A DNA stretch of 64,000 nt from Flavobacteriaceae bacterium (GCA_013373385.1 JABXHX010000037.1:1-64000); one strand, 5' to 3'. Counted from the stretch's first letter, positions 28,098-37,123 are shown. The notes: generated by a model not told the origin, from the sequence alone. Translations and numbers: made by a program.

Positions 28098-28855
28098 CGA
28101 ATCGATTTTATAAAATCATTGATTCCTTTTACACCATTTATTGCCAATTCTTTGATAAATGCTGATCCAATTATAGCTCCATCTGCATAATTACATGCTG
28201 TTGTAAATGTATTATTGTCTGAAATACCAAAACCTACAATTAACTTACTTTTTAAATCCATTGCTTTGATACGCTCAAAATAATTGATTTGCTCTTGAGA
28301 TATCTCTCCTTTAGCTCCAGTAATTGAAGCCGAAGCAACTACATAAATAAATGCATCTGTATATGCATCAATTTTTCGAATTCTTTCTTCTGATGTATGC
28401 GGTGTAATTAGAAAAACATTAGTTAACCCATATTTTTCAAACAACAATTTATAATGGTTTTCATACTCTATCATTGGTAAATCTGGTAAAATCACCGTTT
28501 CTATTCCACAAGCTACACAAGCCTGACAAAACTTATCTTCACCGTATTTTAATACTTGATTTAAATAACCCATTAATACCAATGGTGTAGTATTCGTTTT
28601 TTTTATAGTTTTTAATTGTTCAAAAACAATATCTAAATTCATTCCGTTTTGCAAAGCAATTTGACTACTATCTTGTATTGTTGGTCCATCTGCTAAAGGA
28701 TCGGAATAAGGTAAACCTACTTCTATAAAATCAACCCCACTTTCACTTAATTCAGATACAATTTTTGCTGTATCATCCAACTTTGGGAATCCAGCAGTAA
28801 AAAAGATAGACAAGAGATTCTTCTTTTCTGTAAATATTTCATTTAACTTTTTCAT
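28094..28855 (-). CDS. trpA: Tryptophan synthase alpha chain
   Basis: This 253-residue TIM-barrel protein cleaves indole-3-glycerol phosphate to indole, which is passed to TrpB. The catalytic glutamate is in DFIEVGLPYSDPLADGPTIQ, the catalytic aspartate region is in TVILPDLPMIE, and the phosphate-binding VGFGISD and GAIIGSAFI are also present. It is the last gene of the trp operon, starts 4 bp after trpB and ends overlapping the convergent FKBP gene. Confidence 0.97.
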   Translation of the reverse strand: MKKLNEIFTEKKNLLSIFFTAGFPKLDDTAKIVSELSESGVDFIEVGLPYSDPLADGPTIQDSSQIALQNGMNLDIVFEQLKTIKKTNTTPLVLMGYLNQVLKYGEDKFCQACVACGIETVILPDLPMIEYENHYKLLFEKYGLTNVFLITPHTSEERIRKIDAYTDAFIYVVASASITGAKGEISQEQINYFERIKAMDLKSKLIVGFGISDNNTFTTACNYADGAIIGSAFIKELAINGVKGINDFIKSIR

Positions 28856-28859
28856 CTTT

Positions 28860-30038
28860 TTAAGCTTCTAAATGTTTGATATAGGTTTCTAAATCTTTAT
28901 CTCCTCTACCTGATAAGTTAATAACAACTACTTGATTTTTTTTCATATTCATTTTTGGCAATACTGCTAATGCATGTGCACTTTCTAATGCCGGAATAAT
29001 ACCTTCAATTTTTGTCAATTCATAAGCTGCATCTAATGCTTCTTTATCTGTAGCATTCATAAATACTGCTCTTTTTGATTCATGTAAAAAAGCATGTAAA
29101 GGTCCTACTCCTGGATAATCCAATCCAGCTGAGATAGAATATGGCTCAACAATTTGTCCGTATTCATCTTGCATCAAAATAGTTTTACTTCCATGTATTA
29201 CACCAACATCTCCTAATTGAGATGTTGCAGCACTTTCTCCAGAGTTTACTCCTAAACCAGCAGCTTCTACAGCAATTAGCTCAACAGCTGAATCCTCTAA
29301 ATAATGATAAAAGGCTCCTGCTGCATTAGAGCCTCCTCCAACACAAGCAATAATGGTATCAGGATTTTCTTTACCTGTTTGCTCTTTTAATTGAGCTTTC
29401 ATTTCTTCAGAAATTACAGCTTGTAACCTTGCTACCATATCAGGATATGGATGTGGTCCAACTACTGATCCTATTAAATAATACGTTTCTGGGTTTTGAA
29501 TCCAATATCTGATAGCTTCATTAGTTGCATCCTTTAATGTTTTACTCCCGCTAGTTGCAGGGACAACTTTTGCTCCTAACATTTTCATTCGAGCAACATT
29601 TGGTGCTTGACGTTTAATATCAGTTTCTCCCATAAATACCACACATTCTAAATCCATTAATGCACAGACTGTTGCTGTTGCAACTCCATGCTGCCCAGCT
29701 CCTGTTTCTGCAATAATCTTAGTCTTCCCTAAATGTTTAGCCACTAAAATCTGGCCAATAGTATTGTTTACTTTATGCGCTCCTGTATGATTTAAATCTT
29801 CTCGCTTTAAATAAATAGTAGCCCCATATTTTTCAGATAAACGTTTTGCTAAGTACAACGGACTTGGTCTGCCAACATAATGCTGTAGTAAGTTTTTATA
29901 CTCATTTTGAAATGCTTCTGATTCCAAAATTTTAATATAATTATCTTCTAATTCTTTTACATTTGGGTATAACAATTCTGGAATAAATGCTCCTCCAAAT
30001 TGTCCGTAATATCCTTCTTTAGTTGGTTGAAATTTCAT
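28860..30038 (-). CDS. trpB: Tryptophan synthase beta chain
   Basis: This 392-residue PLP enzyme joins indole and serine to make tryptophan. The PLP lysine is in [11 protein letters not shown], the phosphate-binding loop in [10 protein letters not shown], and the conserved [11 protein letters not shown] and [11 protein letters not shown] stretches mark the TrpB1 type. It lies between a DinB-like gene and trpA. The 1-bp gap to the DinB-like gene (30040) indicates tight coupling. Confidence 0.98.
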   Translation of the reverse strand: MKFQPTKEGYYGQFGGAFIPELLYPNVKELEDNYIKILESEAFQNEYKNLLQHYVGRPSPLYLAKRLSEKYGATIYLKREDLNHTGAHKVNNTIGQILVAKHLGKTKIIAETGAGQHGVATATVCALMDLECVVFMGETDIKRQAPNVARMKMLGAKVVPATSGSKTLKDATNEAIRYWIQNPETYYLIGSVVGPHPYPDMVARLQAVISEEMKAQLKEQTGKENPDTIIACVGGGSNAAGAFYHYLEDSAVELIAVEAAGLGVNSGESAATSQLGDVGVIHGSKTILMQDEYGQIVEPYSISAGLDYPGVGPLHAFLHESKRAVFMNATDKEALDAAYELTKIEGIIPALESAHALAVLPKMNMKKNQVVVINLSGRGDKDLETYIKHLEA

Positions 30039-30039
30039 T

Positions 30040-30474
30040 TTAATTTCTAATTTGCTGTAAATGATGTGCTAAATGATCTATATAATCTTTAATCAAAAAT
30101 CTTAAATCAACAATTCTCTCATCATTTATTTGAACTTTATACTTTAGAGTTTCCTCTGTTTGTTTCTCTATAACTTTCTTTATTCTTTTATTTATGGAAA
30201 GCCAAAAATTTAATAACTCTCTAGTTTCTGAATTTTGATAATCATTTGCCTTCACTAATTCAACTTGATTATACTTACGTACTACATATAGTTTCTCTGC
30301 AAATTGAATTTCTATAAATCGTTGAAGGTTGTTAATAGCAGAATCAATTAAATGACCTAAAATTTCTTTTTTAGACCATTTTTCCGGGGTACTCTTTAAA
30401 GCCATTTCTTCTTCAGTAAACTTAGAAATGAGATGAACACCAAAATCTAGCTCTCTCTCTAAATCATTTACCAT
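30040..30474 (-). CDS. DinB-like putative metal-dependent protein inside the trp operon
   Basis: This 144-residue helical protein belongs to the DinB/YfiT-like four-helix family. The probable metal triad is H41 ([12 protein letters not shown]), H134 and H138 ([12 protein letters not shown]). [10 protein letters not shown] is the family's first-helix motif. Some relatives transfer thiols (bacillithiol, mycothiol) and many have no known role. Its start overlaps the end of trpF by 11 bp and its end is 1 bp from trpB, so it is a full member of the operon although it has no known step in tryptophan synthesis. Confidence 0.78.
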   Translation of the reverse strand: MVNDLERELDFGVHLISKFTEEEMALKSTPEKWSKKEILGHLIDSAINNLQRFIEIQFAEKLYVVRKYNQVELVKANDYQNSETRELLNFWLSINKRIKKVIEKQTEETLKYKVQINDERIVDLRFLIKDYIDHLAHHLQQIRN

Positions 30475-31090
30475 ATAACTTTTCTTTAAACTGTATCAAC
30501 TTTTTCACTGACTTTAACCCAGCCTCAATTTCAAATTTACTATTCACATCCAATGCATAAATTGGCAAATCTGATTTTATTATTTCTTGAATTTCTTGTA
30601 CTTGCTCTAATCCGATTCCACCACTTAAAAAGAATGGCTTCTTTGAATTATAGTTTTTTAGAACAGCCCAGTCAAATGTTACTCCATTCCCCCCTCGTTC
30701 TTTTCCTTTGGTATCAAATAAAAAATAATCGACTACCTCTTCATAAGGTCTTAATATTTCAAAGTCAAATTGATCTTTGACTCCAAATACTTTAATAATT
30801 TCAATCTTCGAATTTATTTTCTCTCTTAAGTCAGAAATAAACGTTACAGTTTCATCTCCATGTAATTGAATAGCTTGTAGATTAAACTTCTCGATTTTAT
30901 CCATAATTTCATCGAGAGTTGGATTTACAAATACTCCTGTTTTTTTAATTGATGTTGGAAGTTCTGGAATAACATTATCGAAATTACGTTTCGATTTATC
31001 GTAGAAAATAAACCCCAAGTAATCTGGTTGCAAACTTGCAACTTCTTGGATATTCTCCTGATATTTCATTCCGCAAACTTTTAACTTCAT
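30464..31090 (-). CDS. trpF: Phosphoribosylanthranilate isomerase
   Basis: This 208-residue TIM barrel begins MKLKVCGMKYQENI with the catalytic cysteine in KVCGM. It continues with LGFIFYDKSKRN, LHGDE, and the catalytic aspartate in YFLFDTKGKERGGNG. PFFLSGGIG and ALDVNSKFE form the phosphate site. It turns phosphoribosylanthranilate into the carboxyphenylamino-deoxyribulose intermediate. It lies 2 bp after trpC and overlaps the DinB-like gene by 11 bp. Confidence 0.96.
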   Translation of the reverse strand: MKLKVCGMKYQENIQEVASLQPDYLGFIFYDKSKRNFDNVIPELPTSIKKTGVFVNPTLDEIMDKIEKFNLQAIQLHGDETVTFISDLREKINSKIEIIKVFGVKDQFDFEILRPYEEVVDYFLFDTKGKERGGNGVTFDWAVLKNYNSKKPFFLSGGIGLEQVQEIQEIIKSDLPIYALDVNSKFEIEAGLKSVKKLIQFKEKLYGK

Positions 31091-31092
31091 GA

Positions 31093-31878
31093 CTACCTAA
31101 TTTGGCTAATAAATTCTTGACAAGCCTCTCCAGGGTTTTCTTCTTTCATAAAATTTTCTCCGATTAAAAATCCATGAAAACCATATTCTTTTAAACCAGT
31201 GATAATTTTCGGATCTGAAATTCCGCTTTCAGAAACTCGAATACAACTAACAGGAATTTGATTTGCTAAAGCAATAGAATGTTCTAAATCAACTTCGAAA
31301 GTTTTTAAATTTCTATTATTAATTCCAATGATTTTATTTGTCAAATCAATTTTATCTAAATCTTCTTGTGAGTGTACCTCATACAACACTTCTAACCCTA
31401 AATCCATTGCTAACTGTCCATATTTTTTTAATTGCTCTTTTGTTAAACAAGCAGCAATTAACAAAACAACGTCTGCTCCGATTGCCTTTGCTTCTACAAT
31501 CTGAAAACCATCTACAATAAAATCTTTTCGCAAGATTGGTTTGGTTTGGTTAATTGTTCTAGCTTCCATCAAATCTGCCATTGTTCCTCCAAAAAATGAT
31601 GTATCTGTTAAAATAGATTGTGCTGCTACATTAGCATCTAAATAACCGTTAGTTACATCAGCAATCGTAGCCTTATCATTAATAATACCTTTGGAAGGAG
31701 ATTGACGTTTAAACTCAGCTATAATTCCTGTTGAACCAGTTTCTAATAATGATTTTTTCAGTGAAATTGGTTGTCTTTTAAAACTTGGACTTTCCACTAA
31801 TTTCTTTACAGAAATTTCCGCTTTAATTTTAGCAACTTCCTTTTTTTTAAACGCGATTATTTTATCTAAAATGGTCAT
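31093..31878 (-). CDS. trpC: Indole-3-glycerol-phosphate synthase
   Basis: This 261-residue protein makes the indole ring. It has the catalytic glutamate and lysine regions IIAEFKRQSPSKG and ILRKDFIVDGFQIVEAKAIGAD, the family motif IGINNRNLKTFEVD, and the phosphate-binding VSESGISD and GFLIGENFM. It is separate from trpF (not fused as in E. coli). Gaps to trpD and trpF are 1 and 2 bp. Confidence 0.97.
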   Translation of the reverse strand: MTILDKIIAFKKKEVAKIKAEISVKKLVESPSFKRQPISLKKSLLETGSTGIIAEFKRQSPSKGIINDKATIADVTNGYLDANVAAQSILTDTSFFGGTMADLMEARTINQTKPILRKDFIVDGFQIVEAKAIGADVVLLIAACLTKEQLKKYGQLAMDLGLEVLYEVHSQEDLDKIDLTNKIIGINNRNLKTFEVDLEHSIALANQIPVSCIRVSESGISDPKIITGLKEYGFHGFLIGENFMKEENPGEACQEFISQIR

Positions 31879-31879
31879 A

Positions 31880-32869
31880 TTATTTTTGCACTAATTTTAT
31901 TAAACATTCTTTTGCTTTCAATCCAAAAAGCGATTCTTTTGCTTCTGCAAAAGTATCATGAAAAGATTTATTTTCATCAACAATTTGTAACGCAAATGCT
32001 GCGTTGGTTAAAACCACATTATTTTGAGCTTCAGTTCCTTTTCCATCCAAAATATTTTTAAATATTTTAGCAGCATCAGCCACAGAACTTCCTCCAAAAA
32101 TCTCTGATTGCGCTAAATTTTTAAACCCTAAATCTTCTGGAGCTATTAATTGTTCTCCTTGTTTGGTAAATAATTTAAATGACTCTGTTAATGAAATTTC
32201 ATCATAACCATCTAATGCGTGTACAATTCCGTAATTACTTCCTTCTTCTTGTAAAATATAATTATACAATCGAGCTACCTCTAAATTGAAAGTCCCCAAT
32301 AATTGATTTTGTGGCGAACTCGGATTCACCAAAGGTCCTAACATATTAAAAAACGTCTTTAACTTTAATGCTTTTCTTGTTGGCCCCACTGCTTTCATTG
32401 CTGGGTGAAATTTTGGTGCATGTAAAAAACAAATATTTGCTTTTTCTAATTGTTTCTTTAAAACCTCTTGGTTGTTGGTAAATTCATATCCAAAACTCTC
32501 TAACATATCTGAAGAACCTGACTGAGAAGAAACAGAATAATTACCATGCTTAGCTACCTTTTGCCCAGTACCAGCAACTATAAATGAAGTTAATGTTGAT
32601 ATATTAAAAGTGTCTTTTCCATCACCTCCAGTTCCAACAATATCAATCGTATTAAACTCAGACAAATCTACTTTAATAGCCAATTCTTTTAAAGCATCTC
32701 TAAAACCAGAAAGCTCTTCTACTGTAATTGGACGCATCATAAAAACTGTCATAAATGACGCTAAATGTGCCTCATTATAAGAATCTGCTGCAATATTGAT
32801 TAAAATCTCTTTTGCTTGAGCTCTCGACAGTTTCTTTTGCTGATATAAATCATTCAGTATTGCTTTCAT
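31880..32869 (-). CDS. trpD: Anthranilate phosphoribosyltransferase
   Basis: This 329-residue protein attaches phosphoribosyl to anthranilate. The PRPP loop GTGGDGKDTFNIST and the anthranilate-site region VAKHGNYSVSSQSGSSD are present, followed by the conserved FLHAPKFHPAMKAVGPTRK and LGPLVNP. It is separate from trpG, which ends 2 bp before its start. Confidence 0.97.
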   Translation of the reverse strand: MKAILNDLYQQKKLSRAQAKEILINIAADSYNEAHLASFMTVFMMRPITVEELSGFRDALKELAIKVDLSEFNTIDIVGTGGDGKDTFNISTLTSFIVAGTGQKVAKHGNYSVSSQSGSSDMLESFGYEFTNNQEVLKKQLEKANICFLHAPKFHPAMKAVGPTRKALKLKTFFNMLGPLVNPSSPQNQLLGTFNLEVARLYNYILQEEGSNYGIVHALDGYDEISLTESFKLFTKQGEQLIAPEDLGFKNLAQSEIFGGSSVADAAKIFKNILDGKGTEAQNNVVLTNAAFALQIVDENKSFHDTFAEAKESLFGLKAKECLIKLVQK

Positions 32870-32871
32870 TC

Positions 32872-33444
32872 TTAAACGGTTTCTAAAAAGTTTCTAACAA
32901 TTTGTTCTCCAACTTCAGTTAAGATAGATTCTGGATGGAACTGCACAGCAGACACATTAAATTCTTTGTGCTGAATCGCTTGTATCTCACCATCTTCATC
33001 TACTGCTGTAATAGCCATAGTTATTGGAAAGTCTTCTTTTGATGCTATCCAAGAATGATATCTTGCAGCGTCAAATTTTTGAGGAATTCCTTTAAAAATA
33101 TCCGCTTTAGTTTCTACGACCTCCATTTCAGTTGCTACTCCATGAAACACTTCTCCCATGTTTTCAATCTTCCCTCCAAACACTTCTGTAATTGCCTGCA
33201 ATCCTAGACAAACTCCAAATATTGGAATCCTGCCAGCATAAGTTGCAATTACTTCTTTTAATATTCCTGCTTCATCTGGAATTCCAGGACCAGGAGATAA
33301 AATAATGGCATCATACATTGCTATTGATTCAAGGGCTATTTCATCATTACGAAAAACATCAGGTAATGTTCCAGTAATATCTTCTATCATATGTACCAAA
33401 TTGTAGGTAAACGAATCGTAATTATCTAATACTAATATGTTCAT
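32872..33444 (-). CDS. trpG: Anthranilate synthase component II (glutamine amidotransferase)
   Basis: This 190-residue class I glutamine amidotransferase has the catalytic cysteine in FGVCLGLQAI and the His-Glu pair in VQFHPESILTE. SPGPGIPDEAG is the oxyanion-hole motif. It supplies ammonia to TrpE, though homologues (PabA) may also serve folate synthesis. A 51-bp gap containing a perfect 28-bp palindrome separates it from trpE. Confidence 0.96.
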   Translation of the reverse strand: MNILVLDNYDSFTYNLVHMIEDITGTLPDVFRNDEIALESIAMYDAIILSPGPGIPDEAGILKEVIATYAGRIPIFGVCLGLQAITEVFGGKIENMGEVFHGVATEMEVVETKADIFKGIPQKFDAARYHSWIASKEDFPITMAITAVDEDGEIQAIQHKEFNVSAVQFHPESILTEVGEQIVRNFLETV

Positions 33445-33461
33445 TTTTTTTAAGCTCTTGG

Positions 33462-33489
33462 CTTTTTGCTATTAGCTAATAGCAAAAAG
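33462..33489. repeat. Perfect 28-bp palindrome between trpE and trpG
   Basis: CTTTTTGCTATTAG (33462-33475) is followed without spacer by its exact complement CTAATAGCAAAAAG (33476-33489). The sequence TTGGCTTTTTGC next to it occurs again at about 43849-43860, between mdh and fhs, suggesting a dispersed genomic repeat. As RNA it would form a hairpin inside the trp message. Confidence 0.75.
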
Positions 33490-33495
33490 TTATTT

Positions 33496-34890
33496 TTATA
33501 TTTTTTCTGCTAGCAACAATGCTTTTTTTAAGGCTGCTAATTTATTATTTACTTCTTGTAGTTCTTTTTCTTCATCAGAATGGATTACAATTCCTGCACC
33601 AGCTTGATAGTACAATACATTATTCTTGCTAACAAAAGAACGGATAGCGATTGCTAAATTTACAGAACCATCTAACCCAATAATTCCAACTGCTCCACCA
33701 TAAAATCCTCGAGATTGATTTTCGTAAGTATCAATTAATTCCATGGCTTTATATTTTGGTGCTCCACTTAATGTTCCTGCTGGAAAAGTATCTCCAACTA
33801 TTTCAATTGGATTTCCTTTAATCTGCCCTTGCACTGTTGAAACTAAATGGATAACATGACTAAAATATTGTACTTCTTTAAACACCTCTACCTTTACATT
33901 TTCTGCGTGCTTACTTAAATCATTTCGAGCCAAGTCAACTAGCATTACATGCTCGGCTGTTTCTTTTTTATCTTCTGATAAAATTTTACCAAGTTTAATA
34001 TCTTCTGCCATATTTCCTGTTCTTCTAAAAGTACCAGCAATCGGATTGATAATAGCTTTACCTGCACTGATTTTTATCTGAGCTTCAGGTGATGACCCCA
34101 TTAATTTAAATGAGCCGTAATCAAAGTAGAACAAATACGGTGAAGGGTTAATAGAACGCAATGCTCTATACACATTAAACTCATCTCCTTTAAATTTTTG
34201 TTGAAATTGGCGAGATAATACTAACTGAAACACATCTCCTCTTTTACAATGCGCCTTTGCTTTTACTACATACTCTTTAAAATCTTCATTAGTACAATTA
34301 GAAGTTTCCTCTCCATTGATTTCAAAATTTTGAGTATTGAATGATTGAGCTTCAATAATGGTTTTTATTTCAGAAATTCTAGAATCTGTACCCTCTTCAA
34401 CATTTTCAATCAATGTCATTTCATCATTAAAGTGATTGATGGCTATAATGAATCGATAAAAACTATACTGCATTAACGGTATTTTTGAAGGCGCATCTTT
34501 AACATTCAGTTGAATGTTTTCAAAATACTGTACGCTATCATATGTAGTATAGCCATACAATCCATTAAACGATTTTAATTGAGCATCACAATCTAAATCA
34601 ATTGATTTTGAAAAATTTTCAAACAGTTGATAAAAGTTTTTATCAATCACGTTAGACTCAATTGTTTTTCCTTTTTGTGAGACTGTAAACTGATTCTCAT
34701 CAACTTTCATTGATATTATTGGTTCAATACAGATGAACGAATAACTTTCTTCTTTACTATGATAATCAGAACTTTCTAACAATAAAGAATTGGCATATTG
34801 ATCTCTAAATCGTAAATACAAACCTACAGGCGTAACCGTGTCCGATATTCGCCTTGAACTTGTGGTTTTAAATGTTGTTTTTTTCATCAT
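33496..34890 (-). CDS. trpE: Anthranilate synthase component I
   Basis: This 464-residue chorismate-using enzyme has the active-site stretches QLVLSRQFQQKF, PSPYLFYFDYG and LMGSSPEAQIKI. It also has INPIAGTFRRTG, LVDLARNDLSKHA and PAGTLSGAPKYKAMELID. With TrpG it makes anthranilate. It is the first structural gene after the attenuator leader. The chosen start is the first of two consecutive ATG codons. Feedback inhibition by tryptophan is usual for the family but is not checked here. Confidence 0.97.
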   Translation of the reverse strand: MMKKTTFKTTSSRRISDTVTPVGLYLRFRDQYANSLLLESSDYHSKEESYSFICIEPIISMKVDENQFTVSQKGKTIESNVIDKNFYQLFENFSKSIDLDCDAQLKSFNGLYGYTTYDSVQYFENIQLNVKDAPSKIPLMQYSFYRFIIAINHFNDEMTLIENVEEGTDSRISEIKTIIEAQSFNTQNFEINGEETSNCTNEDFKEYVVKAKAHCKRGDVFQLVLSRQFQQKFKGDEFNVYRALRSINPSPYLFYFDYGSFKLMGSSPEAQIKISAGKAIINPIAGTFRRTGNMAEDIKLGKILSEDKKETAEHVMLVDLARNDLSKHAENVKVEVFKEVQYFSHVIHLVSTVQGQIKGNPIEIVGDTFPAGTLSGAPKYKAMELIDTYENQSRGFYGGAVGIIGLDGSVNLAIAIRSFVSKNNVLYYQAGAGIVIHSDEEKELQEVNNKLAALKKALLLAEKI

Positions 34891-34894
34891 ATTT

Positions 34895-34981
34895 TGTCAT
34901 TGCGAAGCAAATATTCATTTGCTGTGGCAATCTTTTAATTAGTTAAAGAGATTACTTCGTTGAAACCTCCTCGTAATGACA
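34895..34981. repeat. REP-like palindromic element in the trp leader
   Basis: The ends TGTCATTGCGA (34895-34905) and TCGTAATGACA (34971-34981) are inverted repeats with one mismatch. Inside, GAAGCAAAT and AAGTAATC-type segments form further imperfect dyads. Elements with such GTCATTGCGA ends are common dispersed repeats in flavobacterial genomes (general knowledge). It sits between the attenuator and trpE. Confidence 0.65.
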
Positions 34982-34992
34982 TTCATAAAAAC

Positions 34993-35022
34993 AAAAAAGG
35001 CTTATCGTGAGATAAGCCTTTT
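34993..35022 (-). terminator. trp attenuator terminator
   Basis: On the minus strand AAAAGGCTTATC (35022-35011) pairs perfectly with GATAAGCCTTTT (35006-34995) around a 4-base TCAC loop. The T-run continues to 34993. It lies 41 bases after the leader-peptide stop codon and about 100 bases before trpE, so it would stop transcription when the antiterminator does not form. Confidence 0.95.
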
Positions 35023-35075
35023 GAATTATGTTATTTATACATATAGGGATTTACTCACTTAATCAGCTAAGAGAG
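35007..35075 (-). promoter_or_regulatory. trp attenuator: competing 1:2 and 2:3 RNA helices
   Basis: Segment 1, CTCTCTTA (35075-35068), can pair with segment 2, TAAGTGAG (35061-35054), with a single T-T mismatch. Segment 2 in the form GTGAGTAA (35058-35051) can instead pair with TTATCTCAC (35015-35007), which lies in the terminator stem and loop (one bulged T). The two pairings exclude each other, and the second breaks the terminator. Segment 1 starts only 3 bases after the Trp codons, so a ribosome stalled there would cover it. Confidence 0.88.
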
Positions 35076-35107
35076 TTCCACCACCATATGTTTTGTTGTT
35101 TCATCAT
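35063..35107 (-). CDS. trpL: trp leader peptide with three consecutive Trp codons
   Basis: The 14-codon frame reads MMKQQNIWWWNSLS and ends with TGA at 35065-35063. The tandem TGG codons lie at 35086-35078. Start at the first of two ATGs is about 4-8 bases after the predicted transcription start, so translation would be nearly leaderless. It has the length and codon bias of classical attenuation leader peptides such as E. coli trpL. Its job would be to sense charged tRNA-Trp and set the attenuator. Confidence 0.93.
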   Translation of the reverse strand: MMKQQNIWWWNSLS

Positions 35108-35114
35108 TATGGTA

Positions 35115-35145
35115 CAAATGTATAATAGATTTTTTAATGACCAAA
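35115..35145 (-). promoter_or_regulatory. trp operon promoter
   Basis: On the minus strand TTTG (35145-35142) is followed after 19 bases by TACATTTG (35122-35115), an exact Bacteroidota consensus pair. Transcription would start at about 35111, just before the leader peptide. Confidence 0.85.
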
Positions 35146-35344
35146 TATTTATTTTAAAAAAAATCAACTAATAACAATTCACAATAAAATCAGTGAAATT
35201 TCATCAAAAAAATTACACTTAATACTTATTACATTGATTTTTGTTTATTTTTTTAATCATATTTACAACTTATGTTTTCAAATGAAATATATCAATCGTT
35301 ATTTGCAGTGTAATTATAACTAAAACAAAAAAAAGAGAAAGATT

Positions 35345-37009
35345 ATGTGTGGAATTGTATGTGCGTTTGATTTAAAAGAAAAAGCTGAAGTTTTAAGACC
35401 ACAATTATTAGAAATGTCTAAAAAAATTAGACATCGTGGTCCAGATTGGAGTGGAATATACAGTGATTCAAAAGCAATATTAGCTCATGAAAGATTAGCT
35501 ATTGTAGATCCTGCCTCTGGTCAGCAACCATTATTTAGCGAAGATAAAAAATTGATACTAGCAGCTAATGGAGAAATTTACAATCATAGAGAATTAAAAA
35601 GACAATTTGATGGTTCATATAATTTTCAAACGGCTTCAGATTGTGAAGTAATCTTAGCATTATACAAAAAGAAAGGTGTTGATTTTTTAGATGATATGAA
35701 CGGAATATTCGGTTTCGCACTATACGACGCAGAAAAAGGCGAATATTTAATTGCTAGAGATCATATGGGAATCGTTCCGTTATATATTGGTTGGGATCAA
35801 AACGGAACATTCTATGTAGCCTCAGAACTAAAAGCGTTAGAAGGCACTTGTACTAAAATAGAATTATTTCCTCCAGGTCATTATTTATCTAGCAAAGATG
35901 GAGGATTTGTAAAATGGTACAACAGAGATTGGTCTGATTACGAAGCTGTAAAAGAAAATGAAACTAGCATTCAAGAAGTAAAAGAAGCGTTGGAAGCTGC
36001 CGTACACAGACAATTAATGTCCGATGTTCCTTATGGCGTATTACTTTCTGGCGGTTTAGATTCGTCAATCACCTCAGCGATTGCTAAAAAATACGCACAA
36101 AAGAGAATTGAAACTGATGACAAATCTGATGCTTGGTATCCGCAATTACATTCTTTTTCTGTCGGATTAGAATGTTCACCTGATCTAGCAGCTGCACAAA
36201 AAGTAGCAGATCATATTGGGACCATTCACCACGAAATAAAATTTACCATTCAAGAAGGATTAGACGCTATAAAAGATGTAATTTACAATATCGAAACTTA
36301 TGACATTACTACTATCAGATCTTCTACTCCAATGTATTTAATGGCACGTGTTATTAAATCAATGGGAATTAAAATGGTATTATCTGGAGAAGGCGCTGAT
36401 GAAATTTTCGGAGGATATTTATATTTCCATAAAGCACCAAATACACAAGAATTTCATGAAGAAACAGTACGTAAATTAGACAAGTTACACATGTACGATT
36501 GCTTAAGAGCCAACAAAAGTTTAATGGCATGGGGAATTGAAGGTAGAGTTCCTTTCTTAGACAAAGAGTTTATAGATGTTGCCATGCGCATTAACCCACA
36601 AGATAAAATGATTAATGGAGAGCGAATGGAAAAATGGGTCATCAGAAAAGCGTTTGAAGACATGTTACCTAAAAGTGTAGCATGGAGACAAAAAGAACAA
36701 TTTTCTGATGGAGTTGGATATAGTTGGATTGATACATTAAAAGAAGTAGTAGAACAAGAAGTTACAGATGAACAATTGGCAAATGCTAAATTTAGATTTC
36801 CAATAAACACTCCACTAAATAAAGAAGAGTTTTATTATCGTTCAATTTTCGAATCTCATTTCCCAAGTGATACAGCAGCTTTAAGTGTGCCACAAGAAGC
36901 AAGCGTAGCTTGTAGTACTTCTACAGCTCTAGAATGGGATGAAGCATTTAAAAACCAAAACGAACCATCAGGTAGAGCTATTAAAATGGTGCATGAAGAT
37001 GCATACTAA
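35345..37009 (+). CDS. asnB: Asparagine synthase (glutamine-hydrolysing)
   Basis: This 554-residue enzyme has an N-terminal glutaminase domain starting MCGIVCAFD, with the nucleophile Cys2, RHRGPDWSG, ANGEIYNHREL and the aspartate loop AARD-like IARDHMG. The synthetase domain carries the ATP pyrophosphatase loop LLSGGLDSSI and VLSGEGADEIFGGY. The length equals E. coli AsnB. It makes asparagine from aspartate, glutamine and ATP. It diverges from the trp operon. The roughly 200-bp gap before it is A/T-rich and shows only a weak -7-like GTTATTTG at 35298-35305. It ends at an intrinsic terminator. Confidence 0.97.
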   Translation: MCGIVCAFDLKEKAEVLRPQLLEMSKKIRHRGPDWSGIYSDSKAILAHERLAIVDPASGQQPLFSEDKKLILAANGEIYNHRELKRQFDGSYNFQTASDCEVILALYKKKGVDFLDDMNGIFGFALYDAEKGEYLIARDHMGIVPLYIGWDQNGTFYVASELKALEGTCTKIELFPPGHYLSSKDGGFVKWYNRDWSDYEAVKENETSIQEVKEALEAAVHRQLMSDVPYGVLLSGGLDSSITSAIAKKYAQKRIETDDKSDAWYPQLHSFSVGLECSPDLAAAQKVADHIGTIHHEIKFTIQEGLDAIKDVIYNIETYDITTIRSSTPMYLMARVIKSMGIKMVLSGEGADEIFGGYLYFHKAPNTQEFHEETVRKLDKLHMYDCLRANKSLMAWGIEGRVPFLDKEFIDVAMRINPQDKMINGERMEKWVIRKAFEDMLPKSVAWRQKEQFSDGVGYSWIDTLKEVVEQEVTDEQLANAKFRFPINTPLNKEEFYYRSIFESHFPSDTAALSVPQEASVACSTSTALEWDEAFKNQNEPSGRAIKMVHEDAY

Positions 37010-37049
37010 GAATATTTTTATGGTTAGTAGTTATTATTCTTAGTTTTTA

Positions 37050-37078
37050 AAAAAATCCTGCTTTTTGCAGGATTTTTT
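37050..37078 (+). terminator. Intrinsic terminator of asnB
   Basis: AATCCTGC (37054-37061) pairs with GCAGGATT (37067-37074) around five T's, followed by a T-run. A's on the 5' side allow a longer stem. Confidence 0.9.
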
Positions 37079-37123
37079 GTTTTATATTCGCTACAAAGCC
37101 TATAAATACTGCAACTGACAGAT

